Shown here in pieces: positions 8,400 through 16,345 of a DNA stretch of 64,000 bases; position 1 is the stretch's first letter, and the number at the start of each line of letters is the position of its first letter. Origin of the DNA: an uncultured Clostridia bacterium (GTDB taxonomy: Bacteria; Bacillota; Clostridia; Christensenellales; Borkfalkiaceae); NCBI GenBank assembly GCA_934271065.1, contig CAKQQQ010000002.1:186001-250000 (forward strand), written 5' to 3'. The notes below the pieces were generated by a model. That model made no database searches. It saw only the letters and a list, made by a program, of their open reading frames with translations, and was not told the DNA's origin. A program made the position numbers and the translations under genes.

Positions 8400-9962
8400 T
8401 TAATATCTGTCGGGTAGGTCGCTGAAAAAGGCGACCACGTCTCCCTTTTTAAGTTCGGTTTCGAGTATCTGCCGCGCAGCGGACAAATCTTCCGCTTTTC
8501 TACCCGTAACGTCTGTTAGAATATAATCGGCAAACCTGCCTACGGCTATAAGAAAATCACAGTTTTCGTACAGAATTTTGCCCGCTTCGCGATTGAGCGT
8601 TTTCGCCTGCGCGCCGCCTTCCGCTATCCCCGAAAACACCACGAATTTTCTTCCGCCGAAATATTTAAGGCATTGCGCGCCGTACTTCACGCCTTCGGCG
8701 TTGGCGTTATACCCGTCGTCGATAACGGTTACGCCCGCGGCGGTTTTAGTTACCGAAAATCTGTGCGCGGGCGGACGGAGCGAAGCGGCTTTTCGGATAA
8801 TCGCGTTTTTATTCACGCCCAGCCGCATTGCGGTTGCGAACGCAAGCGCGAAGTCCGTAACGTTATGTCTGCCGTAAAACGGAGCGGTTATAACCGACCT
8901 TTCGCCGCGATAAATCAAGGTAAATTTCGAGCCGTTTTCGGTAATTTCTACGTCTTCAACCCTTACCGCGCAGTCGTTGCCGTCGCCGACGAGCCACTTT
9001 TCGCATCGGGCGGCGGAGTATATACGTCTGCCCGCGTCGGTTTCGTCGGCAATCACGGCAAACCCGCCCCGCCTTACGGCTTCGACCGCCGCAGCCTTTT
9101 CTTTAACGATCGCGTCGAGACTTCCGAACGTTTCGAGATGTTGAGCGGTAACGCCCGTAAGCACGGTTACGTCCGGTCGGGCAATCGAACAGAGTTCGGT
9201 TATATCCCCCTTTCTCCGCGCGCCCATTTCGACTATAAAAATTTCGGTCTGCGGCTTAATATTCTTCGCCGCGATAGCCACGCCGAGCGGAGTATTATAC
9301 GATTCGGGCGTTTTTTCTACGGCGTATTTAAGCGAAAGCAGTTCGAAAAGATAGTTCTTGACCGTGGTTTTACCGAAACTGCCCGTTACGGCGATTATAA
9401 GCATATCCTTCTTTTCCGCGAGCAGTTTTCGGGTTTTTTCTATCGAGCGGCGATACGCGAAAGCGTCGTACGGATAACACGCCAGCGCGCCGAGCGCTAA
9501 AAACGACGGCACGAACGCGCTTGCCGCGGCGACCGCCGTAAACGGCGCGGCTAACTTTTTACAAGAACGGTAAACGATATACCCCGCCGCAAAACAGCAC
9601 GCCGCGTACAGAACGAACCCCGCAAGCGTTATTCGCGAATATCGCGCCGTAAATTTCGCCTTTACGCGTATTTTCAGATTTCTTTTATACGCGACCGCGA
9701 CGCAGGCGCAGAACGCGAGATTTACCGCCGCAGCAAGCCACGCTTTTTTAATCGTAAGGATTGCCAGCGAGAACACGAACAGACACAGCGCGCAAAAAAC
9801 GAGCGTTGCTATTTCGCCTTTCAGCGCGCGCTTAAAGCAACGAAAGTATTCGCCGCTCCTGTAACCGCATTGCTGAAATACCGCGCCGAATTTAGCGATA
9901 AACGCGCTATAAGTAAGTATTATGCAAAAAATAAAAGCCGCGACGACCGATACGAGTTCCAT
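8400..9962 (-). CDS. murF: MurF-like UDP-MurNAc-tripeptide--D-Ala-D-Ala ligase with membrane N-terminus
   Basis: 520 residues. Residues ~1-170 hold four to five hydrophobic helices in place of the usual soluble MurF UDP-binding domain. The Mur-ligase ATPase core follows: P-loop AVTGSFGKTTVK (~192), EMGARRKGDI, QHLETFGS, and a C-terminal domain with PPAHRF and DDGYNANAEG typical of MurF. It would add D-Ala-D-Ala to the cell-wall precursor at the membrane. Its place directly before ddl supports MurF over other Mur ligases. Membrane-fused MurF variants occur in Clostridia. The ATG lies one base after the stop of the hydrolase gene. Confidence 0.85.
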   Translation of the reverse strand: MELVSVVAAFIFCIILTYSAFIAKFGAVFQQCGYRSGEYFRCFKRALKGEIATLVFCALCLFVFSLAILTIKKAWLAAAVNLAFCACVAVAYKRNLKIRVKAKFTARYSRITLAGFVLYAACCFAAGYIVYRSCKKLAAPFTAVAAASAFVPSFLALGALACYPYDAFAYRRSIEKTRKLLAEKKDMLIIAVTGSFGKTTVKNYLFELLSLKYAVEKTPESYNTPLGVAIAAKNIKPQTEIFIVEMGARRKGDITELCSIARPDVTVLTGVTAQHLETFGSLDAIVKEKAAAVEAVRRGGFAVIADETDAGRRIYSAARCEKWLVGDGNDCAVRVEDVEITENGSKFTLIYRGERSVITAPFYGRHNVTDFALAFATAMRLGVNKNAIIRKAASLRPPAHRFSVTKTAAGVTVIDDGYNANAEGVKYGAQCLKYFGGRKFVVFSGIAEGGAQAKTLNREAGKILYENCDFLIAVGRFADYILTDVTGRKAEDLSAARQILETELKKGDVVAFFSDLPDRY

Positions 9963-9963
9963 A

Positions 9964-10662
9964 TTACCCCCTTAACAAAAATTCGAGTACGCAACCGTTG
10001 AAAACGCTCGGCTCGTCGACGAAGCAGAAATGCCCCGCGTTTTTTATCACGACGAGCCGCGAATTTTTCATAAGCCGATTCATTCGTTTAGCCGCGTAAA
10101 GCGGCGTTTCTTTATCGCGTTTGCCGAAAACGAGCAAGGTTTTATTGGGCACGGCGGCGTATTCCGCGTCGAGATTTTCGGATATTATCTTTTTGAAACT
10201 CTCTTTCATAACGGGCGACGCGTTGCGATAATCGGCGGAATAAAAAGCCGAAAGCCGATCTTTTGAAAGAAACTTCGAGAGTAATAAAAAAAGCGCGCGT
10301 TTAACTCCGTAACGCACACTTCTCCGCGGCTTCAAACCCGCCGCTCCCGTAAAAACTATTTTATCTATTCTGTTTTCGTTCTTCAACAACCTGACGGCGA
10401 CTCTCGCGCCGAACGAATGGGCTAATATATCTATCTTCTTTTCGCCCGTAGCGTCTATTACCCGCCCTATTTCGCGGGCGTAGTCGTCAAGCGAATAGGC
10501 GTAAGGCAGCGGCGGACTTTTACCGAAACCGCGCATATCGACGGCAATCACTTTATAGTACCGCGAAAAAAAGCGTATCTGCCTTAAAAAACTCTCCTTA
10601 TTCGCGCCGTAACCGTGCAACGCGAGCAAGGTCTTGCCGCGCCCCGCGACTATCGCGCTCAA
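9964..10662 (-). CDS. Alpha/beta-hydrolase (start codon uncertain)
   Basis: About 232 residues of an alpha/beta-hydrolase: oxyanion loop LALHGYGANKESF, VDMRGFGKS, nucleophile elbow AHSFGARV, acid FGKRDKETP and base NAGHFCFVDEP, so the triad is complete. The substrate cannot be read; MenH-like and esterase relatives look alike. The start is odd. Homology to the first strand (IETEICGLSAIVAG) suggests translation should begin right after the rimI stop, and a GGAGAAGGA site lies at 10687-10695, but the codon at the right distance is ATA (10681-10683). TTG at 10660-10662 is the first conventional start and is used here. Longer versions would run deep into rimI. Confidence 0.75.
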   Translation of the reverse strand: MSAIVAGRGKTLLALHGYGANKESFLRQIRFFSRYYKVIAVDMRGFGKSPPLPYAYSLDDYAREIGRVIDATGEKKIDILAHSFGARVAVRLLKNENRIDKIVFTGAAGLKPRRSVRYGVKRALFLLLSKFLSKDRLSAFYSADYRNASPVMKESFKKIISENLDAEYAAVPNKTLLVFGKRDKETPLYAAKRMNRLMKNSRLVVIKNAGHFCFVDEPSVFNGCVLEFLLRG

Positions 10663-10679
10663 TCCGCAAATTTCGGTTT

Positions 10680-11108
10680 CTATAAATCCTTCTCCATAAC
10701 GATAGCGTCGTCGTCGCCGTAATAATTGCGTCTTACGCCCGCTTCGACGAACCCGAGCGACGAATAACACGCTCTCGCGGCGAGATTTTTGCTTCTCACT
10801 TCGAGAAACGCACGCTTTACGTTTTCGCCTTTGAGTTTATCGAAAAGTTTTTGAAAAAGCGACGACGCGACGCCCTTTCTGCGGTATTTTTCGTCGGTGG
10901 CGACGAGCAGTATATCGCAATCGTCGAAAATTCTCGTCGCGCCGACGTAAGCGATCACTTCGCCGTCGTTTTCGGCGACGAACCCGACGAATTGCGGCAG
11001 ATTAAACGACGAAAGCACCATATCTGCGTTCCACGGATCGGAAAAACATTTTTTTTCGAGCGCAACCACGCTACCCACGTCCGAAAGTTTCCATTCTCGA
11101 AAAATCAC
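10680..11108 (-). CDS. rimI: Ribosomal-protein-alanine N-acetyltransferase RimI
   Basis: A 142-residue GNAT acetyltransferase. The acetyl-CoA loop is RRKGVASSL, and the C-terminal part (FLEVRSKNLAARACYSSLGF) is the RimI hallmark. It acetylates the N-terminal alanine of ribosomal protein S18 in characterised species. The ATG overlaps the tsaB stop by four bases, and the tsaE-tsaB-rimI order is classical in Firmicutes. Confidence 0.92.
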   Translation of the reverse strand: MIFREWKLSDVGSVVALEKKCFSDPWNADMVLSSFNLPQFVGFVAENDGEVIAYVGATRIFDDCDILLVATDEKYRRKGVASSLFQKLFDKLKGENVKRAFLEVRSKNLAARACYSSLGFVEAGVRRNYYGDDDAIVMEKDL

Positions 11109-11719
11109 GCTTCTTCCTCCGCCTGACTTTTTTTAACGTACAGCGGAACGAGCGTTTCCGCGTCGGCGACGGCAAAAGGTAATTTCGCTTCGACCGCCTT
11201 TTTAAGACCGAGTTTTACGTCGCCCGTTATCGCGCCGAGCCCGTCGTCGTCTTCGTCGGCGATAAGCGTATAACCCGCGGATAACTTCCGTATCTCGTCC
11301 GCGCTTGCAAATCGCGGCGGAAGATTTACGTTCCCGTCTTCGTCGAAACCGCAGACGTAATAGTTGCCGTGCCGCGCCGAGACAAGCGCGAGTTTTGCCG
11401 CCCGCTTCTCTACACTATACGCGAGAACTTCGAAAGTCGTTACACCCGCGACTTTTTTACCAAACGCGTACGCGAACGCCTTTACCGTAGAAACGCCTAT
11501 TCTGATGCCCGTAAACGAGCCTGCGCCGACGGAACAGGCGAATACGTCAACGTCTTTCGCGGAAAGCCCCGCCTTATCTAACGCGCGTTCGATTTCGCCC
11601 ATAAGAACCACCGAATGAGAAAGCGCGCAGTCGGGCAGATAGCGAGTAACGGTTTTACCGCCCGCGCTCGCGACGACAGTAAGGTATTTGCCGCTCGTAT
11701 CAATCGCAAGATAATTCAT
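11105..11719 (-). CDS. tsaB: tRNA threonylcarbamoyladenosine biosynthesis protein TsaB
   Basis: A 204-residue ASKHA-fold protein. The N terminus YLAIDTSGKYLTV and the GAGSFTGIRIG segment are diagnostic of TsaB. It dimerises with TsaD and works with TsaE to make t6A37 in ANN-reading tRNAs. Four-base overlap with tsaE upstream and with rimI downstream indicates translational coupling. Confidence 0.95.
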   Translation of the reverse strand: MNYLAIDTSGKYLTVVASAGGKTVTRYLPDCALSHSVVLMGEIERALDKAGLSAKDVDVFACSVGAGSFTGIRIGVSTVKAFAYAFGKKVAGVTTFEVLAYSVEKRAAKLALVSARHGNYYVCGFDEDGNVNLPPRFASADEIRKLSAGYTLIADEDDDGLGAITGDVKLGLKKAVEAKLPFAVADAETLVPLYVKKSQAEEEA

Positions 11720-12684
11720 AGAAAGGTTATTCTCCTTTTCGTATCGTCGAGTTTTTCTATTTTAACGCGTTTGCAGTTTTCGGGCAGAACGTCGCGGATA
11801 TTCTCGCTCCATTCCACCAGACAAACGCCGTTACCGTAAAAATAATCGGTAAGACCGAGCGCTTCGGCGTCTTCGCCGCCCGAAAGCCTGTAACAGTCGT
11901 AATGATAGAGTTTACCGTAATAATCGTTCATATACGCGTAAGTGGGGCTGGTTATTTCGTCTTTTATGCCGAGCGCGAGCGCAACGCCTTTCGCGAACAC
12001 GGTTTTACCCGCGCCCATTTCGCCTTCTAAAAGCACCACGTCGCCGCCCTTTAACGTCTTGCCGAACTTTTTCGCTATTCTGATCGTCTCTTTCGCCGAA
12101 CTCGTAACGTATTCCATACGCCGATTATACCCTACGAGAACGTATTTGTGAAGTAAAACGCTCAATCTTTTATATAAAATTAAAGTTACGGCGGTGTTGG
12201 CGACGCATTTTATTATATTAAAGGCAAGCGCGAAGCCCCAGACCTTTCTGAATTCGCTTGCCGCTCCGCCGCCCATATATATCGGGAATATGATATACCT
12301 GTTATTGACGAGCGCGAAAAGCGACGTTATTACCGTCGCGACGGGCATAGCGATCGCGACCGTTGAAAATTTGCGTCTCAGCGTATACGCCGCAGACGGC
12401 GCGACCACGAAAAACTGCGTGAGTATAAAGTTACACAACTCGCCCGCCCCGCCCGACGACGACACGAACAGGTGCAACGCTATCGATACCGCCGCCGTTA
12501 TTTCGCCCGCTATCGGCCCGAGACAAAACGCGGCGATAAGCAGTACGGAAAAGGAAAAGTCGAGTTTGAAGTACGGCGTTGCGGGAAAGATCGGAAATTC
12601 GAGCAATCCCACGCCGAAAGCGAGAGCCGAGAACATAGCGACCGTCGCTACCGTTCTTGCGTTGAAATGAGTTTGTTTTTGCAT
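11716..12684 (-). CDS. ribU-tsaE: In-frame RibU-TsaE fusion: riboflavin ECF S-component joined to t6A ATPase
   Basis: One open frame of 322 residues. Residues 1-189 are RibU, the substrate-binding membrane subunit of the riboflavin ECF importer: about six hydrophobic helices with LEFPIFPATPYFKLDFS and an ILTQFFVV helix. From residue 190 (Met at 12115-12117) it is TsaE: P-loop EGEMGAGKTVFAKG, EITSPTYAYMNDY, HYDCYRL, VEWSENI. Both parts have near normal length for free-standing family members, and no stop codon separates them. A consensus promoter sits at the join, so TsaE may also be made alone. The start at 12682-12684 follows AAAGGAGAAA; longer versions would run into the riboswitch. Two unrelated functions in one chain is unexpected; a missing stop through assembly error is possible but nothing else suggests it. 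Confidence 0.85.
   Translation of the reverse strand: MQKQTHFNARTVATVAMFSALAFGVGLLEFPIFPATPYFKLDFSFSVLLIAAFCLGPIAGEITAAVSIALHLFVSSSGGAGELCNFILTQFFVVAPSAAYTLRRKFSTVAIAMPVATVITSLFALVNNRYIIFPIYMGGGAASEFRKVWGFALAFNIIKCVANTAVTLILYKRLSVLLHKYVLVGYNRRMEYVTSSAKETIRIAKKFGKTLKGGDVVLLEGEMGAGKTVFAKGVALALGIKDEITSPTYAYMNDYYGKLYHYDCYRLSGGEDAEALGLTDYFYGNGVCLVEWSENIRDVLPENCKRVKIEKLDDTKRRITFL
12124..12152 (-). promoter_or_regulatory. Internal promoter at the RibU/TsaE junction (leaderless tsaE)
   Basis: Minus strand TTCACA (12147-12152), 17-bp spacer, TATAAT (12124-12129). The TsaE ATG is only six bases past the -10 box, so transcription would begin at or next to the ATG. No Shine-Dalgarno precedes that ATG. 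Confidence 0.65.
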
Positions 12685-12730
12685 AATTTTCTCCTTTTTT
12701 ACTTCGGGAGAATTACCGCGCGTAAAATCA

Positions 12731-12757
12731 GCCCCGACACGAAAAAGGTATCGGGGC
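12731..12757 (-). terminator. Candidate riboswitch expression-platform hairpin
   Basis: Nine-bp stem GCCCCGATA / TGTCGGGGC between the FMN aptamer and the ribU ribosome site. It is followed on the minus strand by TGATTTTACG, a weak T tract; it could terminate transcription or act with the ribosome site. Confidence 0.55.
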
Positions 12758-12779
12758 GCAAAATACGCGAATATTTCTC

Positions 12780-13208
12780 TTTTATCGTCCGGACTATACC
12801 GTCGGTATCGGAATTTCACCGATTCGGGATCGTTGGCAAGCATTATTGCCGACGATCTTCGCAGACTTTGCCGAACAAAAATCTTGTCCGGCATGCCAGA
12901 CAAGAATAATGCGAACCGTGGTCTGACGGTGTGTTTTTGACTAATACTTCGTTGTACTCACGGGTTATACGGGCAGTATTAACCCGTTCGTTCGCCTTAT
13001 CTTAGCCTAAAAACACGCCGTCAGACTTGCTTGCAACAAAAACGCCGATATTTTCGATGATTTGTTGCAAAGGCGAGAACGGTAGTACTGTACGTACATC
13101 GTCCGAGAATTTGCAAAAAAGCGCGTAAATAGCGACGTTTTTGCAAGGTTCGTATTATTTTTGTCTGGCATAACTGCCGGTGGAGAATTTCACTCCGCCC
13201 CAAAGATT
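12780..13208 (-). promoter_or_regulatory. FMN riboswitch (RFN element) interrupted by a ~280-bp insertion
   Basis: On the minus strand the 5' half is seen at 13171-13208 (GGGGCGGAGTGAAATTCTCC, then ACCGGCAG) and the 3' half at 12780-12835 (CGGTGAAATTCCG, then ACCGACGGTATAGTCCGGA). These are the two conserved GTGAAATTC hairpins and the signature end of the RFN aptamer. The aptamer normally spans about 120-200 nt; here the variable arm is stretched by a nested inverted-repeat block (12894-13170). The gene below encodes RibU, the expected target, so FMN should repress riboflavin uptake if the aptamer still folds. Confidence 0.88.
12894..13170. repeat. Nested inverted-repeat block inside the FMN riboswitch
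   Basis: Outer arms 12894-12917 and 13147-13170 match as a 24-bp inverted repeat with two mismatches. Inside lie a second pair, 12921-12938 with 13009-13026 (17 of 18), an ACGGGTT/AACCCGT pair (12960-12966, 12981-12987), a TTGCAACAAA/TTTGTTGCAA hairpin (13031-13070) and a TTGCAAAAA/TTTTTGCAA hairpin (13111-13146). The last ~50 bp recur at 4857-4908. No gene is carried. It could be a MITE-like element or an expanded structured arm of the riboswitch. Confidence 0.75.
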
Positions 13209-13250
13209 TATTATGTTATTTATTCTGTTGTTTATAATTACGGCGACCGT

Positions 13251-13964
13251 TTATATCACTTCGCCACCGTTGACGTTAAGCACTTCGCCCGTGACGAAAC
13301 CGCCGTTTTCGGCAAGGTACAAAACCGCTTTGGCAACGTCTTCGCCTTCGCCCGCCCTGCCGACGGGTACGTCTTCGATAGCGAGTTTCTTGTTCTCGTC
13401 GGAAAGATTGTCGTTCATAGGCGTGTCTATATAACCCGGCGCGACGCAGTTTATCGTTACGCCCGATCTTGCGTATTCTTTGGCAAGGGCTTTGGTCATA
13501 CCTATAACCGCCGCCTTGCTCGCCGAATAAATCGCTTCGCAAGAACCGCCCGTAACGCCCCACATAGAAGAGACGTTCACTACGCTGCCGCCGCTTTTAA
13601 GCAATAACGGCAAAGCGCGTTTAATCGCATTATACGTCCCTTTTACGTTTACCGCAAACGTTTCGTCGAATTCTTTTTCGGTGGTGTCGAGCAGGGTTTT
13701 TATCGGCAGAGCCACGCCCGCCGAATTGACTAAAACGTCGAGTTTGCCCGCGCGTGAAACGAACGCGCGAACAGCCGCGTCCACGCTCGCTTCGTCGCGC
13801 ACGTCCACCTTGACGGCAAGCCCGTTTATCGCTTCGGCAAGACCTTTCGCGGCGCGCTCGTTCTTATAATAGCCTACGCCCACGAAATACCCGTTTGCGG
13901 CGAATTTTTCAGCGACGGCTTTACCTATTCCGCCGCTCGCGCCGGTTATGAAAACCGTTTTCAT
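13251..13964 (-). CDS. FabG-like short-chain dehydrogenase (possible EF-P 5-aminopentanone reductase)
   Basis: A 237-residue SDR: cofactor loop TGASGGIGKAVA, NSAGVA, catalytic Ser in NVSSMWG, and YSASKAAVIG with the Tyr-x-x-x-Lys pair, so it should be an active NAD(P)H-dependent reductase. FabG and YmfI-type (elongation factor P 5-aminopentanone) reductases are hard to tell apart by eye. No fatty-acid genes are adjacent, which slightly favours the second. It is the last gene of aspS-yqeY-SDR; its ATG overlaps the yqeY stop by one base. Confidence 0.85.
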   Translation of the reverse strand: MKTVFITGASGGIGKAVAEKFAANGYFVGVGYYKNERAAKGLAEAINGLAVKVDVRDEASVDAAVRAFVSRAGKLDVLVNSAGVALPIKTLLDTTEKEFDETFAVNVKGTYNAIKRALPLLLKSGGSVVNVSSMWGVTGGSCEAIYSASKAAVIGMTKALAKEYARSGVTINCVAPGYIDTPMNDNLSDENKKLAIEDVPVGRAGEGEDVAKAVLYLAENGGFVTGEVLNVNGGEVI

Positions 13965-14389
13965 TACTGCAACGAACGCAATACTTCGCCGACCGCGCGC
14001 ATATCTACTTTACCGGCGTACTCGGCTTTGAAATGACGCATTACCGCGGGCGTGCTTTTATCGTCAAGCCCTTCGATAATCTTTTTAATTTCGTCGTTTG
14101 AAAGCATTTTGGGCAGATATTCCCTTACAACCGCAAGTTGGTTGTCAAGACTCGCCACCGTTTCGGCTCTGCCCGCTTTTACGAACGCTTCTCTCTCTTC
14201 CGTAAGTTCGTTTATCGTCTTTTGCAGAACTTTGGTAACGTCCGCGTCGGTCGTCACTTCGCCCGCCGCCTTTTTCTCTATGCCGACGAGCATAAGTTTG
14301 TTGATTACCGCGTTAAGAGCCGTAACGGCGTCCTTATCGTGATTTTTCATCGCGGTTATCTTAATTTTCTTGAAATCGTCTATATTCAT
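13964..14389 (-). CDS. YqeY/GatB-domain protein
   Basis: A 141-residue all-helical protein of the YqeY family, related to the tail domain of the GatB amidotransferase subunit. Family features are the ALNAVINKL helix, the ELTEEREAFVKAGR segment and LAVVREYLPK. The role is not firmly established; relatives often sit near tRNA or DNA-metabolism genes, and here it follows aspS by ten bases. Confidence 0.88.
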   Translation of the reverse strand: MNIDDFKKIKITAMKNHDKDAVTALNAVINKLMLVGIEKKAAGEVTTDADVTKVLQKTINELTEEREAFVKAGRAETVASLDNQLAVVREYLPKMLSNDEIKKIIEGLDDKSTPAVMRHFKAEYAGKVDMRAVGEVLRSLQ

Positions 14390-14399
14390 ATTATCAACC

Positions 14400-16196
14400 T
14401 TACTTTATCGTAATATTTAATTCTTCGAGTTGTTTGTCGTCTACGGGCGACGGAGCGTCGCTCATAAGACAAGCCGCCGTCTGCACCTTCGGGAAGGCTA
14501 TTACGTCGCGAATGGAATCGTCTTTGCACAGCAGCATAACGAGCCTGTCGAGCCCGAACGCAAGTCCGCCGTGCGGGGGCGCGCCGTAGTTGAACGCGTC
14601 TACGAAAAATCCGAATTTACGCTGTATGTCTTCGTCGGAAAAACCGAGTACGTTGAACATTCTCTTTTGCAGGTCGCGCGAGTGGATACGGATAGAACCG
14701 CCGCCCGCTTCCTGACCGTTGATGACGAGATCGTACGCTTTCGCTCTCGCCTTTTCGGGCGCGGTTTCGCAAAGGTCTATATCTTCGTTCATCGGCGCGG
14801 TAAACGGGTGATGCACCGCCGTGAAACGGTTTTCTTCTTCCGACCATTCGAACATCGGAAATTCGGTTATCCACAACACGTCGTACGAGTTTTTGTCGAC
14901 GAGATTGAATTTATCCGCGAGCATAAGCCTTAACCCGCCGAGCGTGTTGAACACGACGTAGTCTTTATCCGCCGCGAAGAAAAGCGTGTCGCCTTCCTTG
15001 AAATTCATTCTCTCTACGACGTTCGCTATATCTTCTTCCGAAAGGAACTTCCCGAACGACGATTTGATTTCGCCGCCCTTTTGCCAGGTCATCCAGCAAA
15101 GCCCTTTCGCGCCGAGCGTTTTGGCGTATTCCACGCACGCGTCGAGATCTTTACGCGAAAACCTGTCCGCAAGCCCTTCGGCGTTGATCGCCCTTACGCT
15201 GCCGCGGATAGGACCTATCTTTACCGCGAGCGCGTCGGTAAACACCTTGAACGGCGACGACGCGAAAATATCGCTGCAATTTACTATCTTCAACCCGAAA
15301 CGGGTGTCGGGCTTGTCCGAACCGTAATTTTCCATAGCGTCTTTATAACGCATCGTACGGAAATGCCCTTCGCCGAGATTAAGACCTATCGTCTTCTCGA
15401 ATATACCCTTTATCAGCCCTTCGATGGGGTACATAACGTCTTCTATATCGTCGACGAAACTCATCTCTACGTCTATCTGCGTAAATTCGGGCTGACGGTT
15501 GGCGCGCAGGTCTTCGTCGCGGAAACACTTGGTTATCTGAAAATACCTGTCGAAACCCGCTATCATAAGCAGTTGCTTATACAGTTGCGGCGACTGCGGC
15601 AGAGCGTAAAAACACCCTTCGCGTATTCTCGACGGAACGAGATAGTCTCTCGCGCCTTCGGGCGTGGATTTGCCGAGCATAGGCGTTTCTATTTCTATAA
15701 ACCCGTTCTCTTCAAAAAACTTTCGAGCCGCAAGCGTAACGTCGTAACGCATTTTAAGATTTCTCTGCAACGTCGGACGACGTAAATCGAGATACCTGTA
15801 TTTGAGCCTTAACGTCTCGTTCACGTTCGTATCGTCTAAAATTTCAAACGGAGTGGTGTCCGCTTCGGCAAGGATTCTGAGTTCGTCGGCAAGCACTTCG
15901 ACGTCGCCCGTCGCTATCTTGTCCGTCTTACTCTGCCTTTCCCTTACTTTGCCGCGCACCGCTACGACGTATTCCGAACGCAAGGTCTCGGCTTTTTTGA
16001 AAACTTCTTCGCTCGTGGTGTCGTCGAACACGATCTGCAAAAGACCGCTTCTGTCGCGCAGGTCGACGAAAATAAGGCTGCCGAGATTTCTGCGTCTCTG
16101 TACCCAGCCCGTAACTACAACTTCTCTGCCCGCAGACTCCGCGCGAAGAGTTCCGCAATAATCCGTTCTTCTCAAGTTACCCATAAATTCTGACAT
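14400..16196 (-). CDS. aspS: Aspartyl-tRNA synthetase
   Basis: About 598 residues, class II synthetase of bacterial type. The N-terminal anticodon-binding OB fold starts at NLRRTDYCGTLR and contains GWVQRRRNLGSLIFVDLRDR. Motif 2 is FRDEDLRANRQPEFTQID, the bacterial GAD insertion follows, and motif 3 is GLAFGLDRLVMLL. I start at ATG 16194-16196 because GGAG lies eight bases upstream; the frame continues 23 codons further but through a GGGGG/CCCCC hairpin (16215-16228). It heads the aspS-yqeY-SDR group. Confidence 0.95.
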   Translation of the reverse strand: MSEFMGNLRRTDYCGTLRAESAGREVVVTGWVQRRRNLGSLIFVDLRDRSGLLQIVFDDTTSEEVFKKAETLRSEYVVAVRGKVRERQSKTDKIATGDVEVLADELRILAEADTTPFEILDDTNVNETLRLKYRYLDLRRPTLQRNLKMRYDVTLAARKFFEENGFIEIETPMLGKSTPEGARDYLVPSRIREGCFYALPQSPQLYKQLLMIAGFDRYFQITKCFRDEDLRANRQPEFTQIDVEMSFVDDIEDVMYPIEGLIKGIFEKTIGLNLGEGHFRTMRYKDAMENYGSDKPDTRFGLKIVNCSDIFASSPFKVFTDALAVKIGPIRGSVRAINAEGLADRFSRKDLDACVEYAKTLGAKGLCWMTWQKGGEIKSSFGKFLSEEDIANVVERMNFKEGDTLFFAADKDYVVFNTLGGLRLMLADKFNLVDKNSYDVLWITEFPMFEWSEEENRFTAVHHPFTAPMNEDIDLCETAPEKARAKAYDLVINGQEAGGGSIRIHSRDLQKRMFNVLGFSDEDIQRKFGFFVDAFNYGAPPHGGLAFGLDRLVMLLCKDDSIRDVIAFPKVQTAACLMSDAPSPVDDKQLEELNITIK

Positions 16197-16345
16197 TACA
16201 GTTTCTCCGATTACGGGGGCTATCCCCCGAAACTTTTTACGGATAAATTTTAGCCTTATTTGCAAGAAAAGTCAATCGTATATCAATCGTATACAATTAT
16301 TTTAATAAATATACTCCTTTTATTTTAGTAAACGTACCGCTTATT

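Noticed and set aside
10663..10770. Longer start for the alpha/beta-hydrolase
   Set aside because: It would run ~90 bp into rimI in another frame and encode an Arg-rich stretch unlike the family.
12685..12903. N-terminal extension of RibU
   Set aside because: The extra 73 codons translate the riboswitch; a ribosome site precedes ATG 12682-12684.
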